Shown in pieces: positions 8,057-16,558 of a stretch of DNA of 64,000 nt. The stretch lies in NCBI GenBank assembly GCA_029202985.1, contig CP119316.1, forward strand, positions 1,798,001-1,862,000, in the 5' to 3' direction. The position numbers and the translations under genes were made by a program. The notes under the pieces were generated by a model. It was not told the origin of the DNA, searched no databases, and was given only the letters and a program-made list of their open reading frames with translations. The stretch comes from Candidatus Andeanibacterium colombiense. Its GTDB lineage: Bacteria > Pseudomonadota > Alphaproteobacteria > Sphingomonadales > Sphingomonadaceae. Position 1 is the first letter of the stretch, and each line of letters opens with the position of its first letter.

Positions 8057-9040
8057 TTAGCGCAGAATCTTGAGCGGCCCTACTTGGGTCAGTCGCAGCC
8101 CCTGCGAGGAGGCCAGCGCCGTCAGCCAGCTGTCGGTGCGCTGCAGATCGATCACCGCGTTGATGCGGCGCTGGGCCGCCTCGCCGTTGAGCAGCACGAT
8201 CTTCCCGCTCTCGTAGCGGTCGAGTTCCTCGAGCACCTCGCCAAGCGGCTTGTTTTCCATGATCAGGCGGCCGCGCATCCAGGCCATCGCCAGCGTGGAA
8301 TCGACCGCGCGCATGCTGCCGAGCCCTTCGGCACCGAAGCTGATCTGGCGATCGCGCACCAGCGTTTCGCTGCGCGCTCCCGACGTCACTTGCACCCGCC
8401 CCCGCGACACGGTGACGACCACGCGGCCGTCGTCCTGTTTGCGCACGCTGAAAGCGGTGCCCAGCACACGCACCACACCGTTGCCGGCCGAAACCACAAA
8501 CGGGTGGGCCGGATCGTGCTTCACATCGAAATAGGCCTCGCCGCGGGCGAGCGACACGTGGCGTCCGCCATGGGCGAAATCGGTGCCGAGCGCGGTTCCG
8601 GGGCCCATCGTAACTTCACTGCCGTCCGCGAGATGGACATCGCTGCGTACCGACTGGCCGGTAACCTGGTCATATTGCCAGACGCGGAAATACTGAACGC
8701 TTGCCGTCGCCACCAGCGCGAGCGACGCCGCCATCGCAGCATATCGCGCCATCCGCGGGAAATGCAGCCCGACGCCGCGGCCCGAGGCAGGATCGGGCGC
8801 GGCGTTCGGCCAGCCCGCCGCTTCCTGTTCCTCGAGGATCGGACCCAGCCCCAGCCACAGGCGCCGTGCGCGATCGTAGGCTTCGGCGTTCTCGACGTCC
8901 GCGTTCCACAGCGCAAACTCGTGCGCGTCGTCCTCGCTCGCGTCGCCCGAAGTCAGGCGCACGACCCAGCCCAGCGCCTCTTCTTCAGAGTCGCGATTGG
9001 CGGCGCCTAGCCGAAAGGTGTCCGATGGATAGTGGCTCAT
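8057..9040 (-). CDS. FecR-family anti-sigma regulator without an adjacent receptor
   Basis: A protein of 327 residues: DUF4880-like N-terminus (ALGWVVRLTSGDASEDDAHE, ending in AYDRARRLW), one transmembrane helix (AAMAASLALVATASVQYF), the FecR domain (HLADGSEVTMGPGTALGTDF; GEAYFDVKHDPAHPFVVSAG; VRVLGTAFSVRK) and an STN-like end (ELDRYESGKIVLLNGEAAQR). The ATG at 9040 was preferred over an upstream start inside the sigma gene. It pairs with the sigma gene 31 bases upstream. No receptor gene lies next to the pair, so the signal probably comes from a receptor elsewhere. Confidence 0.88.
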   Translation of the reverse strand: MSHYPSDTFRLGAANRDSEEEALGWVVRLTSGDASEDDAHEFALWNADVENAEAYDRARRLWLGLGPILEEQEAAGWPNAAPDPASGRGVGLHFPRMARYAAMAASLALVATASVQYFRVWQYDQVTGQSVRSDVHLADGSEVTMGPGTALGTDFAHGGRHVSLARGEAYFDVKHDPAHPFVVSAGNGVVRVLGTAFSVRKQDDGRVVVTVSRGRVQVTSGARSETLVRDRQISFGAEGLGSMRAVDSTLAMAWMRGRLIMENKPLGEVLEELDRYESGKIVLLNGEAAQRRINAVIDLQRTDSWLTALASSQGLRLTQVGPLKILR

Positions 9041-9071
9041 GTCTGCTATACGAGTGAATGCGCGAAAAATA

Positions 9072-9614
9072 TCAATCGAGCCTGTCGAGCCCGCCCAGCG
9101 CGTTGCGGCACTCCAGGAGTGCTTGCAGGACATATTTGTCCACCAGGCTTTTCGACACTCCCAATTGGTCGGCCACTTCCTTGTGGCTCATCCCATAAAG
9201 TCGCACGAGGACGAACATCTCGCGAGTGCGCTTCGGCAGTTTCGCGAGCACGGCCTCGATCTGTTTGGCCTTGTCTTCCGCCAGCGCATAGGCCTCTGGC
9301 GAACCGGCGTGCTTATCGTAGGTTTGATAGACGGATGCAAGATCGCCGAGGATCGCTTCGCGCCGTCCTTCCACCCGCTCATGATCGATTGCGTAGTTCG
9401 AGGCCATCCGTAGCAGATAGGCGGTCGCCTCCCTACGGTCGGGAAAGTCGAGTTCGACCCGGCGGCACTTCATGTAGATGTCCTGCACCAGATCGCCCAC
9501 GACATCGACCGAGCGCACCCGGCGGCGGACGACCCGCTCCAGATCCTTGCGCGCTTCGAGAAACACGCTCTCAAGCGTTATTCGCCCCGCATCGATTTGG
9601 ACAATTTTCTGCAT
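9072..9614 (-). CDS. FecI-family ECF sigma factor paired with orphan FecR
   Basis: A protein of 180 residues with region 2 (VVGDLVQDIYMKCRRVELDF; ATAYLLRMASNYAIDHERVE) and region 4 (LPKRTREMFVLVRLYGMSHK, EVADQLGVSKSLVDKYVLQA). A GTG at 9635 would add seven residues; the ATG was preferred. It is divergent from the lipoprotein gene at 9853. Unlike the other sigma genes of its type it has no CGTT element upstream, only a possible housekeeping-like TTGACA-N17-ATCAAT at about 9676-9704. It is close to the orphan sigma at 3608 in region 4. With no receptor of its own it is a candidate regulator of the shared regulon. Confidence 0.88.
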   Translation of the reverse strand: MQKIVQIDAGRITLESVFLEARKDLERVVRRRVRSVDVVGDLVQDIYMKCRRVELDFPDRREATAYLLRMASNYAIDHERVEGRREAILGDLASVYQTYDKHAGSPEAYALAEDKAKQIEAVLAKLPKRTREMFVLVRLYGMSHKEVADQLGVSKSLVDKYVLQALLECRNALGGLDRLD

Positions 9615-9777
9615 CGCCGTCGCGTGATGTCCCACCCGCAGACGGCACCGGGAGATGCCGGTCCATGCTGCACTGCACTATTGATGCCTTGATTTTGTCA
9701 TCTGTCAAGCGACGGCCGGACGCCGCTCGGGCCCCGCATCCATTTGGCGCGGTACGTGTTTTCCCGACGGATTTGTT

Positions 9778-9804
9778 TTGCAATTCCAACGCCTCTCCAT
9801 CGTT
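9778..9804 (+). promoter_or_regulatory. Shared CGTT-type promoter element upstream of lipoprotein 1
   Basis: Plus-strand TTGCAATTCC and CATCGTT at the same 23-base spacing. CGTT ends 48 bases before the GTG start of the lipoprotein. Confidence 0.65.
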
Positions 9805-9852
9805 GAGACCGCAGAGGAACATTGCGGGCGGTTCCGAACTCCGGGGGATGCA

Positions 9853-10443
9853 GTGAACAATTCGAAGCCACCACTGCTGGTCCTGCTGGTCGCGGCCGCC
9901 GGAGCATGTCTGCCATCGGGCTGCGGGTCCGCGGAACCGCACAAATCGGGCTTCGAAGAGCCGTTCGGCTTCACCGAACTACGCCAGATGACCGCCCCGA
10001 TCGGAGCGATGAAGGCACCGGACGCCGCTGCTGTGTCCCGGTTGCAAGGCCGGGGCCCGCGGGTCGCGGAGCTCTACAAGGACGCTCTGGCGCGGTTCGA
10101 AAGCATTTATGGCGACGGCGTCGGCCCGGCCCGGGAATCGCCCGACTTCCTCGGCTGCAAGGCGGTCTTCCGCCAAGTCGCGGGCGACATCCAGCAACTG
10201 CCGATCGCCGACACCGACCTCGGTGTGGAGGCCACCTGGAAAGGGCTCCTGCGTTGCCGCAAAGTCGCCAACCAGTGGTCGGGCCCGGCCGAAATGGCCA
10301 CTTTCGGCAACGATCTGGAGGCGATGACCGAAGGTTCCATGCTGGTGCTGAGCTATGCCGCCACCGCATCGCAAATGCCTGCGGGGCGGGCGCACTACCT
10401 CGAAGCGATCGCGTTCGACGCGGGCCGAAAATCGGCCAACTGA
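9853..10443 (+). CDS. Predicted lipoprotein 1 flanking the ABC transporter
   Basis: A protein of 196 residues beginning at a GTG with GGGGGA six bases upstream. A hydrophobic signal (about 8-20) is followed by cysteines at about residues 19 and 24; LPSGC or AGAC could serve as a lipobox, so lipid anchoring is likely but not certain. The body is helical and has two cysteines 34 residues apart inclusive (FLGCKAVFRQV and LLRCRKVANQW). The lipoprotein at 12458-13072 shows the same C-[KR]-A-[VT]-F start and C-R spacing, so the two look like distant paralogues. It converges on the ABC transporter gene and shares its promoter type. Function unknown. Confidence 0.75.
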   Translation: MNNSKPPLLVLLVAAAGACLPSGCGSAEPHKSGFEEPFGFTELRQMTAPIGAMKAPDAAAVSRLQGRGPRVAELYKDALARFESIYGDGVGPARESPDFLGCKAVFRQVAGDIQQLPIADTDLGVEATWKGLLRCRKVANQWSGPAEMATFGNDLEAMTEGSMLVLSYAATASQMPAGRAHYLEAIAFDAGRKSAN

Positions 10444-10557
10444 CCAGCGGCGAACCCTTCGGCAATTGAACCCAATATGGGTTCGATCGAAGTCCGCCAC
10501 CGCCGATCAGCGTGCAATTGTAATAATCTTATAGCGGTGAGCAACTTTGCCCCGGCA

Positions 10558-12357
10558 TTACTCGCCCACCGGAACCGAAATCTTCTCGCCCCGCTTTTCG
10601 CGGGCAGCGCCGAGCGGCTGAATCGCCGAGAGTTCGATCCCACCCGAATCAAGCACTTCCCAAGTGCCGCCCACATTCAGCTTCAAAGCCCGGTCATGAA
10701 AGCGCAGGATCGTCTCGCGGTGGCCGACGCTGACGAAGGTGACGCCGCTGTCGATCAGCGTCTGATAGAGCCTCGCCTCGGTCTGGATGTCGCAGGCGCT
10801 GGTGGATTCGTCGAGGAACACGAAGCTCGGCCGCGACAGCAGGATCCGCGCGAACGAGATGCGCTGCTGCTCGCCGAGCGAGAACACCTTGCTCCAATCG
10901 CGCTGGACGTGCAGCCCGCCGGCCTTCTCGATCAGTTCGGGCAGGCACACGCGCTCCAACACCGCCTGCAGGTCGGCATCGGAAGTGTCGTGCCTGCCAT
11001 GCGGATAGAGCAGCTGCGCCCGCAAATCGCCCAGCATCATGTAGGGCTTCTGTGGCACGAACATCATGTCGCCGGGCTGCGGCATCACCATGCTGCCTTT
11101 CCCGCGCGTCCACAGGCCGGCCATGGTGCGCAGGATCGAACTCTTGCCGACCCCGGTCTGGCCGACGATGATCAGGCTCTCGCCCGGCTCGACCGCGAGC
11201 GACACGTGCTGCGCCAGCTTCTGCTCGCCGCCGGGGGTTTCGAAGCACACGTCGCGCAGTTCGATCCGGCCGTCGCGCTCGATCGTGATATGGAGGTCGT
11301 CGCGGTTGCGGTGCGCCTCGATCTCATCGAAGCGCTCGACGATCTGCGACATGCGGACGGTCTGCGGCGCGAGGCTGGTCAACATCGGAATATATTGCTG
11401 CAGCTGCTGGATCGAACTGCGCAACTGGGAGGCGGCGCCGGTCGCGAGGGCGATGATGCCGAACTCGATCTCTCCCCTGAAATACAACGGGTAGAGCAAC
11501 AGGAGCGGTGCGAATGCCCAGATATACTCGAACAGGTGCATCGCCAGGCCGGTCCACAGGTTGTAATAATAGATGCCCATCTTCCGCTTGATTACGCGGC
11601 GGATACGGCCCTGGACCTGTTTTTCCTCCATGTCCTCGCCCCGAAAGAAGGCGATCGTCTCGGCGTTGTCGCGCACCCTCAGCAGACCGAAGCGAAAGTC
11701 GGCATTGGCCGCCACCAGATCGAACTGCTTGCGGATCAGCGGCCAGTTGATCGCGGTCTGCAGCGCAAGGCCGACGATGGAATAGATGACCACGAACCAG
11801 GTCATGGTCATCGTGACCTGACTCAGCAGGATGCCGCCGGTCGCCAGGGTCAAAAACGTGCTCAGCACCTGGGTCGGAAAGCCGATCACCGCGGCGACGA
11901 AGGGTTCGACATTGGTCTGGATGCGCTCGTCCGGATTGTCGATATCGTCCTTCATCGAGATATCGTAATACGTCTTGTTCTTGAGATAGCGGCCGACCAG
12001 CCAGTCGGTCATCCAGCGATACCACTGCATCTGCATCAGCTGATTGAGCAGGCCGAGAAGCTGATCATATACCCATCTGCCCAACTGCAGCAGAACCAGC
12101 AGCCAGAACAGAGCGCTCCACTGGGTCTCATCCTTGGCCACGAGCACGTTGGCCTGCTGCGCGGTCATTTGCGCGACGGTGTAGTTGTAATAGGCCCAGA
12201 GCGGACCGATCAGGATGGTAAAGGCCATCAGCACCCAGGACTTCCAGTGGCGCTTATCCGACCAGTAAGGTTTGGTCAGTTTCCAGATGCGGCGCGCCAG
12301 GCGTCCGTCGATCCGGTAATCCTTGGGATCGACCCTTACTCCGATGACTTCAGACAT
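10558..12357 (-). CDS. BacA/YddA-like ABC transporter, fused permease and ATPase
   Basis: A protein of 599 residues. Residues about 1-330 form an SbmA/BacA-type membrane domain (ABC_membrane_2) with at least six hydrophobic segments and an NPDERIQ motif like the conserved NPD-RI of this family. Residues about 355-580 are an ATPase with Walker A GQTGVGKSS (399-407), signature SLGEQQRISFARILL (from 493), Walker B FVFLDE (512-517) and an H-loop histidine in GHRETI. Fused relatives include E. coli YddA and mycobacterial BacA; SbmA/BacA proteins take up peptides and other hydrophilic solutes from the periplasm. The ATP-binding half implies an ATP-driven rather than proton-driven importer. It lies between two lipoprotein genes and carries the shared CGTT promoter. 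Confidence 0.9.
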   Translation of the reverse strand: MSEVIGVRVDPKDYRIDGRLARRIWKLTKPYWSDKRHWKSWVLMAFTILIGPLWAYYNYTVAQMTAQQANVLVAKDETQWSALFWLLVLLQLGRWVYDQLLGLLNQLMQMQWYRWMTDWLVGRYLKNKTYYDISMKDDIDNPDERIQTNVEPFVAAVIGFPTQVLSTFLTLATGGILLSQVTMTMTWFVVIYSIVGLALQTAINWPLIRKQFDLVAANADFRFGLLRVRDNAETIAFFRGEDMEEKQVQGRIRRVIKRKMGIYYYNLWTGLAMHLFEYIWAFAPLLLLYPLYFRGEIEFGIIALATGAASQLRSSIQQLQQYIPMLTSLAPQTVRMSQIVERFDEIEAHRNRDDLHITIERDGRIELRDVCFETPGGEQKLAQHVSLAVEPGESLIIVGQTGVGKSSILRTMAGLWTRGKGSMVMPQPGDMMFVPQKPYMMLGDLRAQLLYPHGRHDTSDADLQAVLERVCLPELIEKAGGLHVQRDWSKVFSLGEQQRISFARILLSRPSFVFLDESTSACDIQTEARLYQTLIDSGVTFVSVGHRETILRFHDRALKLNVGGTWEVLDSGGIELSAIQPLGAAREKRGEKISVPVGE

Positions 12358-12398
12358 GGAAAATCACGCGTCCAATCGAGATTTGAATTCTCTCAAAG

Positions 12399-12425
12399 AA
12401 CGAGCGCGAAGGCCCTCAATCGCAA
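12399..12425 (-). promoter_or_regulatory. Shared CGTT-type promoter element upstream of ABC transporter
   Basis: Minus-strand TTGCGATTG and GCGCTCGTT at the 23-base spacing, ending 41 bases before the ATG. The first eight bases match the exbB site. Confidence 0.75.
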
Positions 12426-12457
12426 CCGGGGCGCCCGAAAAACCGGGCGCGCTCGGA

Positions 12458-13072
12458 TCAATATCCCTGAAACGACTTCAAGCCCAACTCGAAACCGGGC
12501 TTGTCCTGGCGGGCGAAATCCTCGCCCTCGCGCCAGATCTTCAACCCGGCATCGCGGTCCCCCTGGCCGACCACCTTGGCGCCGATCATCACGATCCCGG
12601 TGGAGGCGAAACGCGCCAACGCGGCCGCCTTCTCGCCGCCCTTCTTCGCCTGATCCCGGCACGAATGGAGCTGCGCGAGCAGCTTTTCGCGCGCCGGGGC
12701 GGAGGCCGCGGCATCGCCGCCGCTGCTCTTCTGCCAGGCGCTGACCTCGCCGAAAGTGGCGCGGCACGATTTGAACAGGGAGCTCTGCGGGTCGGCATCC
12801 TTGTCGCTGTCGAGTTTCTCGAGCAATCCGTCATAAGTCGCGCGGAAGGTGCCGGATTGCCCATCGGCGTAGTCCTGCCGCAGCTCTTCCTTCTGATAGC
12901 CGTAGCGCTGCTGCGTGGGCATCGAGCTTTCCAGCGAGGCATAGCGGTCGCCCGCATTGGCCGCGTCGCGATCCTTCATCTGCTGCGCGAAATCCTTGTT
13001 CGGCGCATCGTCGCCGCAGCCCGCGATGAGAAGGGCCGCGGCCAGAATCAACGCACCACGAATTGCACCCAC
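12458..13072 (-). CDS. Predicted lipoprotein 2 flanking the ABC transporter
   Basis: A protein of 204 residues with a clear lipoprotein signal (ALILAAALLIAGCGDD, lipobox LIAGC, cysteine near residue 19). The GTG start at 13072 has GGAGG seven bases upstream; a longer frame exists upstream but crosses the promoter. The mature part is helical and charged, with a CRATFGEV and LLAQLHSCRDQA pair of cysteines 36 residues apart inclusive, like lipoprotein 1. It lies upstream of the ABC transporter on the same strand, but each gene has its own CGTT element. It may be a periplasmic partner of the transporter, which is inferred from context. Confidence 0.8.
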   Translation of the reverse strand: MGAIRGALILAAALLIAGCGDDAPNKDFAQQMKDRDAANAGDRYASLESSMPTQQRYGYQKEELRQDYADGQSGTFRATYDGLLEKLDSDKDADPQSSLFKSCRATFGEVSAWQKSSGGDAAASAPAREKLLAQLHSCRDQAKKGGEKAAALARFASTGIVMIGAKVVGQGDRDAGLKIWREGEDFARQDKPGFELGLKSFQGY

Positions 13073-13122
13073 GCCTAAACCTCCGTCTTTCGTAGCGGGG
13101 ACGATCCCCGTTCTCTGACGAG

Positions 13123-13149
13123 AACGAGCGGGCGAAGGGCATTTTGCAA
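13123..13149 (-). promoter_or_regulatory. Shared CGTT-type promoter element upstream of lipoprotein 2
   Basis: Minus-strand TTGCAAAATG and CCGCTCGTT at the 23-base spacing. The CGTTCTC at its end is followed after four bases by GAGAACG, an inverted repeat covering 13109-13126. Confidence 0.7.
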
Positions 13150-13201
13150 AGCGGACGCGGAAAATCGCGGACACGGAGGCGGGCCGCTGCCGGGCCTCTT
13201 C

Positions 13202-13375
13202 AGTGTTACACATGTGACACTCTGTCCGCCCCCGCGTAACCCAAAAAACCGCCTTGTTTATCAGTCGCTTAAATCCCGAAATCGACCGAGAGTGACAGAT
13301 TGGCCGGAATCGAAATCCGGCCACGGCCGAGAGCGAGCCAAGCGCCAGGGTGACACAAGTTACACGCTGTCACCC
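13202..13375. repeat. Palindromic TTACAC/GTGACA elements in a gene-poor gap
   Basis: The 13073-13623 gap holds no convincing gene. Besides the promoter at 13123 it contains a 20-base near-palindrome at 13202-13221 (AGTGTTACAC then ATGTGACACT) and an inverted repeat at 13348-13375 with perfect 8-base arms (GGGTGACA and TGTCACCC) around a second TTACAC. They could be operators or hairpins. Function unknown. Confidence 0.4.
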
Positions 13376-13573
13376 TCGCCGCGCCGCGATAATCTGGGCA
13401 ATTGCAACGGCTTGCCGCGCGGCGGACAGGGTGACGCCTGCGCGGGAAGAACGACGATTGCAAAGAGCCTGCCGTGAGCTGCCGCCGCGTCGGCAGCGCT
13501 GGCGAACATGCGGAGCATGGCAGGTCGCGCTGTCTGTAGGAAAGCGATTTTCTCGCCGCGACGGCGCAAAAAA

Positions 13574-13597
13574 AAGGACGACCCGAGGGCCGCCCTT
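13574..13597 (-). terminator. Terminator after receptor B
   Basis: A 10-base stem AAGGGCGGCC/GGTCGTCCTT around a CTCG loop on the minus strand, followed by a T-run, just past the receptor B stop. Two G-U pairs form only in the minus-strand RNA, which supports that direction. Confidence 0.65.
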
Positions 13598-13623
13598 TTT
13601 GTCTTTTCCCTGACCACGAAGGC

Positions 13624-16434
13624 CTACCACTTGGCGCGGAGCGATGCGGTGAAGCTGCGCGGGGCGCCGTACCAGTCGCCGCCGGTCACGCCACCGCTGA
13701 CGGTCTGGTAGTAGGTCTTGTCGAAAATATTCTCGAGATTAAGCGCAAGCGACCATCTGTCCGAAAGACGATAGTCGATCCTTGCGGAAAACACCGCGTA
13801 AGCCGGTACGGTGTAGGAATACTCATAACTGCCTCCATCTCCACAGGTCGCGAAGCCCGTGGTCGGGTCGGTTACGATGAACGCGTCCTCGCAACCGTCT
13901 CCCTTGTAATATCCCGAAGATTGGCCGTTCACCCCGATCGAAACAGCAAGGCCGCCCAACACACCTTGTTTGCCGGCCGCCCCGAAATCGTAGCTTGTCC
14001 AGAACTTGTAGAGATGCTTCGGCTGGATCGAGAGCAGCGGCGTGCCGCTCGCCGTCCCGAAAATACTGCCTTCGCGCTTGTTCTCATTATATGTGTAGCT
14101 GGCCGAAACCTGCCAGCCGGGCAGCACTTCGCCGGTCAGATCGAGATCGATGCCCTGACTTTTGTAGAAATGCCCCGGATCGGAAACAAAGCAGCAGGTA
14201 TGATATGCATCCGGTCGATAAGGGCGCACCTGTCCGTCGTTCAGGACAAGGTAAATTTGCCCTCCCTCAACATAAATGCTTTTGTAGCCCAGCGTTCCAA
14301 AGCCGGACTGCTTGATCCGATAGGCGGCGAGTGAAAGATTCAGACGCCCTCCACGCGCGGCCCACTTGAAGCCTCCCTCCCAGTTCGAACCGGTAACCGG
14401 AGCGATTGGCTTGAGATTCTCGCCAAGCGAGGTCGCCTGGCTTTGATAGATGTCCGTGTAGCCGACATATGCGGTAAGCTGCTTCGTGATATCGAAGGAC
14501 AGGTTGACCGCGGGAGGCCAGCTGAAGTTGCTGTCGCTATAGTGCGTGCTGGTCGTGCTCGATACATCGCCGATCTGCTCGCTTGCGCAACTGCCGCTGG
14601 CATCGGTACAAAGGTCTTCGATGACACTGTCGTAGCTGGTTCGGCTCCAGTGGATACCCGTCGTCAAGTGAACCTGTTCAAATGCCGTGAGCCGCAAATT
14701 CAGATAGCCGCCGGATTGAACGGTATCCAACTTCGGGGAGCGCTGGAACGGCAGCGAATTGCGCGGCTCCGTGTATAGCGGGTTGGCAGGATCGAAATCG
14801 AATACATCTATGGGCGGCCGCGCCGGCGTAATCGAACCTGCGGGGCAGGGATCGCCGTAGGGCGCGTAGCAATATTCGGGCCCGCCCGGATAGGGCTGGT
14901 AAGGCATCGCCGCTGAACTGTCGATCAGCGTGCCATACCCGGTATACCCGCCGGAGTTGCTGTCTACCCGACTGGCCCCGATGGTCACTTCCTGTCGCTG
15001 GCCGAACAATTCGAATGACCCGTTCACGGTCGCCTCGGCCGAAAACTGCTTGCTCGCGAAGTCCGTGTAAAGGCCCGCGATCATTGGACCGGTGTCATTC
15101 TCCGGATTGACTGCGCCGATGCTGTAGCCGACCTTTTGAGTGCTGGTCTGACGGTTATAGGTAAGATTGACCTTGGCGGTCCAATCGTCGAACAGCTTCT
15201 GCTCCATCCCACCGAAAATCTCGGTCGTATCGAAATTCTGGCGATTCCAATCGAAGCAGAGACAGGTCGAACGTGGCAGGTGGAGCTCTGCGCCGGTCTG
15301 GTAACGCGGCAGTCCGTTCATCCACGGAACGCTGTCCTGCTTGGTGTAATCGGCACCGACAGTGAGCAGCGTAGTAGGCGTCGCATCTAGTTCTGTGATG
15401 CCATAAAGGAGGACCTTGTTGTCCCGCGCCGTGTCGTAGAAGTGGTCATTATCCTGATAGGTCATCACCAGCCGACCACGCAACGCGCCGTCCAGTGCGA
15501 GCGGTGAGGTTGCATCGGCCACGACACGATAGCTTTGCCAGCTGCCCAGCTGGGCATCGATCATGAATTGCGGATGGTCGAGCGGCTTCTTGCGAACAAG
15601 ATTAACTGTACCGCCGGGGTCGCCGTAGAAATTGAACTGCCCGTCGGCTCCACGCAAAATTTCAACGTGATCGTAAATAGACATGTCGATCTGTGGGTCG
15701 AAGCCGGTCGCGGAACTAACCAGCGGAGCACCGCCATCGACCTGGAAACTTTGGATCGCAAATCCGCGTGAATAGAACGTATTTTCCAGACTGGTCGAGC
15801 CTTGCACCAAGGTTACGCCCGGCAACTGCCGCATCGCTTGGGTAATGTCCGTGATATTCTGCTGCTCAAGCCTTTCGCTGGTCAGTACCGAAATCGACTG
15901 CGGTACATCCTTCAGCGCTTGCGGCACCTTCGACCCGATCGTCAGCGCGCCGGAGGTAAAACTCCCGGTCCCCTCGGTCGCCGTGATATCCCGCGAACCG
16001 TTCACCCCGTTCACCCCAGCCGCCTGCCCGGCCCCGCCGAAGTACGGCGAGCCCTGCACACCTTCCACGTTCACCGCGCCGGTTACCACCTCACCGTCGG
16101 CACCGCTCGCGCCCTCGATCGTCACCACGCCGCTCTTGAGCCAGCGCCAGCTCAGGCCGGTGCCCGAGACCAGCCGGTCGAGCGCCTGGCCGAGCGGCAT
16201 CGTGCCGGTGACCGCATTGCCGGCCACGCTGGCGGTGGTGTCGCTGTCGAACACGATCTGCACCCCGGCCTGCTCGGACAGGGTCAGCACGCCCTGCGAC
16301 AGGCGCCCCGCGGGAATGGAGAAGCTGCGGCTCTGCTGCTGTGCGCCACCGTCGCCTTGGGCGGCGGCCGGAGCGAGCGGCAGGGTGGCGAGAATGGTGG
16401 CGGAAAGCAGGTAAGCGAAATATCTCGTCTTCAT
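13624..16434 (-). CDS. TonB-dependent transducer receptor B
   Basis: A protein of 936 residues, complete. Order: signal peptide (1-26), STN signalling domain (about 36-108), TonB-box-like EVVTG (115-119), linker and plug with the near-invariant block (about 124-212), then a 22-strand-type barrel ending in W. Plug and barrel resemble siderophore-type receptors (KDVPQSISVLTSERLEQQN; GTVNLVRKKPLDH). External loops are rich in cysteine: CLC at 391-393, C522/C530, C609/C616, the vicinal pair CC at 747-748 and C848/C864. This pattern recurs in the paralogues and is unusual for the family. It follows sigma B and FecR B. The start has AGGGG ten bases upstream. Ligand unknown. Confidence 0.95.
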   Translation of the reverse strand: MKTRYFAYLLSATILATLPLAPAAAQGDGGAQQQSRSFSIPAGRLSQGVLTLSEQAGVQIVFDSDTTASVAGNAVTGTMPLGQALDRLVSGTGLSWRWLKSGVVTIEGASGADGEVVTGAVNVEGVQGSPYFGGAGQAAGVNGVNGSRDITATEGTGSFTSGALTIGSKVPQALKDVPQSISVLTSERLEQQNITDITQAMRQLPGVTLVQGSTSLENTFYSRGFAIQSFQVDGGAPLVSSATGFDPQIDMSIYDHVEILRGADGQFNFYGDPGGTVNLVRKKPLDHPQFMIDAQLGSWQSYRVVADATSPLALDGALRGRLVMTYQDNDHFYDTARDNKVLLYGITELDATPTTLLTVGADYTKQDSVPWMNGLPRYQTGAELHLPRSTCLCFDWNRQNFDTTEIFGGMEQKLFDDWTAKVNLTYNRQTSTQKVGYSIGAVNPENDTGPMIAGLYTDFASKQFSAEATVNGSFELFGQRQEVTIGASRVDSNSGGYTGYGTLIDSSAAMPYQPYPGGPEYCYAPYGDPCPAGSITPARPPIDVFDFDPANPLYTEPRNSLPFQRSPKLDTVQSGGYLNLRLTAFEQVHLTTGIHWSRTSYDSVIEDLCTDASGSCASEQIGDVSSTTSTHYSDSNFSWPPAVNLSFDITKQLTAYVGYTDIYQSQATSLGENLKPIAPVTGSNWEGGFKWAARGGRLNLSLAAYRIKQSGFGTLGYKSIYVEGGQIYLVLNDGQVRPYRPDAYHTCCFVSDPGHFYKSQGIDLDLTGEVLPGWQVSASYTYNENKREGSIFGTASGTPLLSIQPKHLYKFWTSYDFGAAGKQGVLGGLAVSIGVNGQSSGYYKGDGCEDAFIVTDPTTGFATCGDGGSYEYSYTVPAYAVFSARIDYRLSDRWSLALNLENIFDKTYYQTVSGGVTGGDWYGAPRSFTASLRAKW

Positions 16435-16477
16435 GTCTGGCCCCTGTGATCGGCGCGATCCCAGCGCCTGTGACGGG

Positions 16478-16506
16478 GAGACGCATCAGGCCCGGCCAGC
16501 AATTAG
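16478..16506 (-). promoter_or_regulatory. Possible receptor B promoter (CGTCT type)
   Basis: Minus-strand CTAATTGC followed by CGTCTC, 23 bases start to start. Receptors D and E have CGTCTG or CGTCTC at the same distance from a -35-like box. It lies between the FecR B stop and the receptor B start. Confidence 0.4.
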
Positions 16507-16558
16507 CAGGTGCAACAAAAATTTCACATTGGCGTGTTGGCGAGCGGAACGCGGCGGC

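Noticed and set aside
9676..9704. CGTT element upstream of the sigma gene at 9072
   Set aside because: No TTG(C/T)-N19-CGTT match occurs in the right orientation there; only a weak TTGACA-N17-ATCAAT can be pointed to.
13073..13623. A small gene or RNA in the gap after lipoprotein 2
   Set aside because: Short frames there have no recognisable protein pattern or ribosome site; only palindromes, a promoter and a terminator can be supported.
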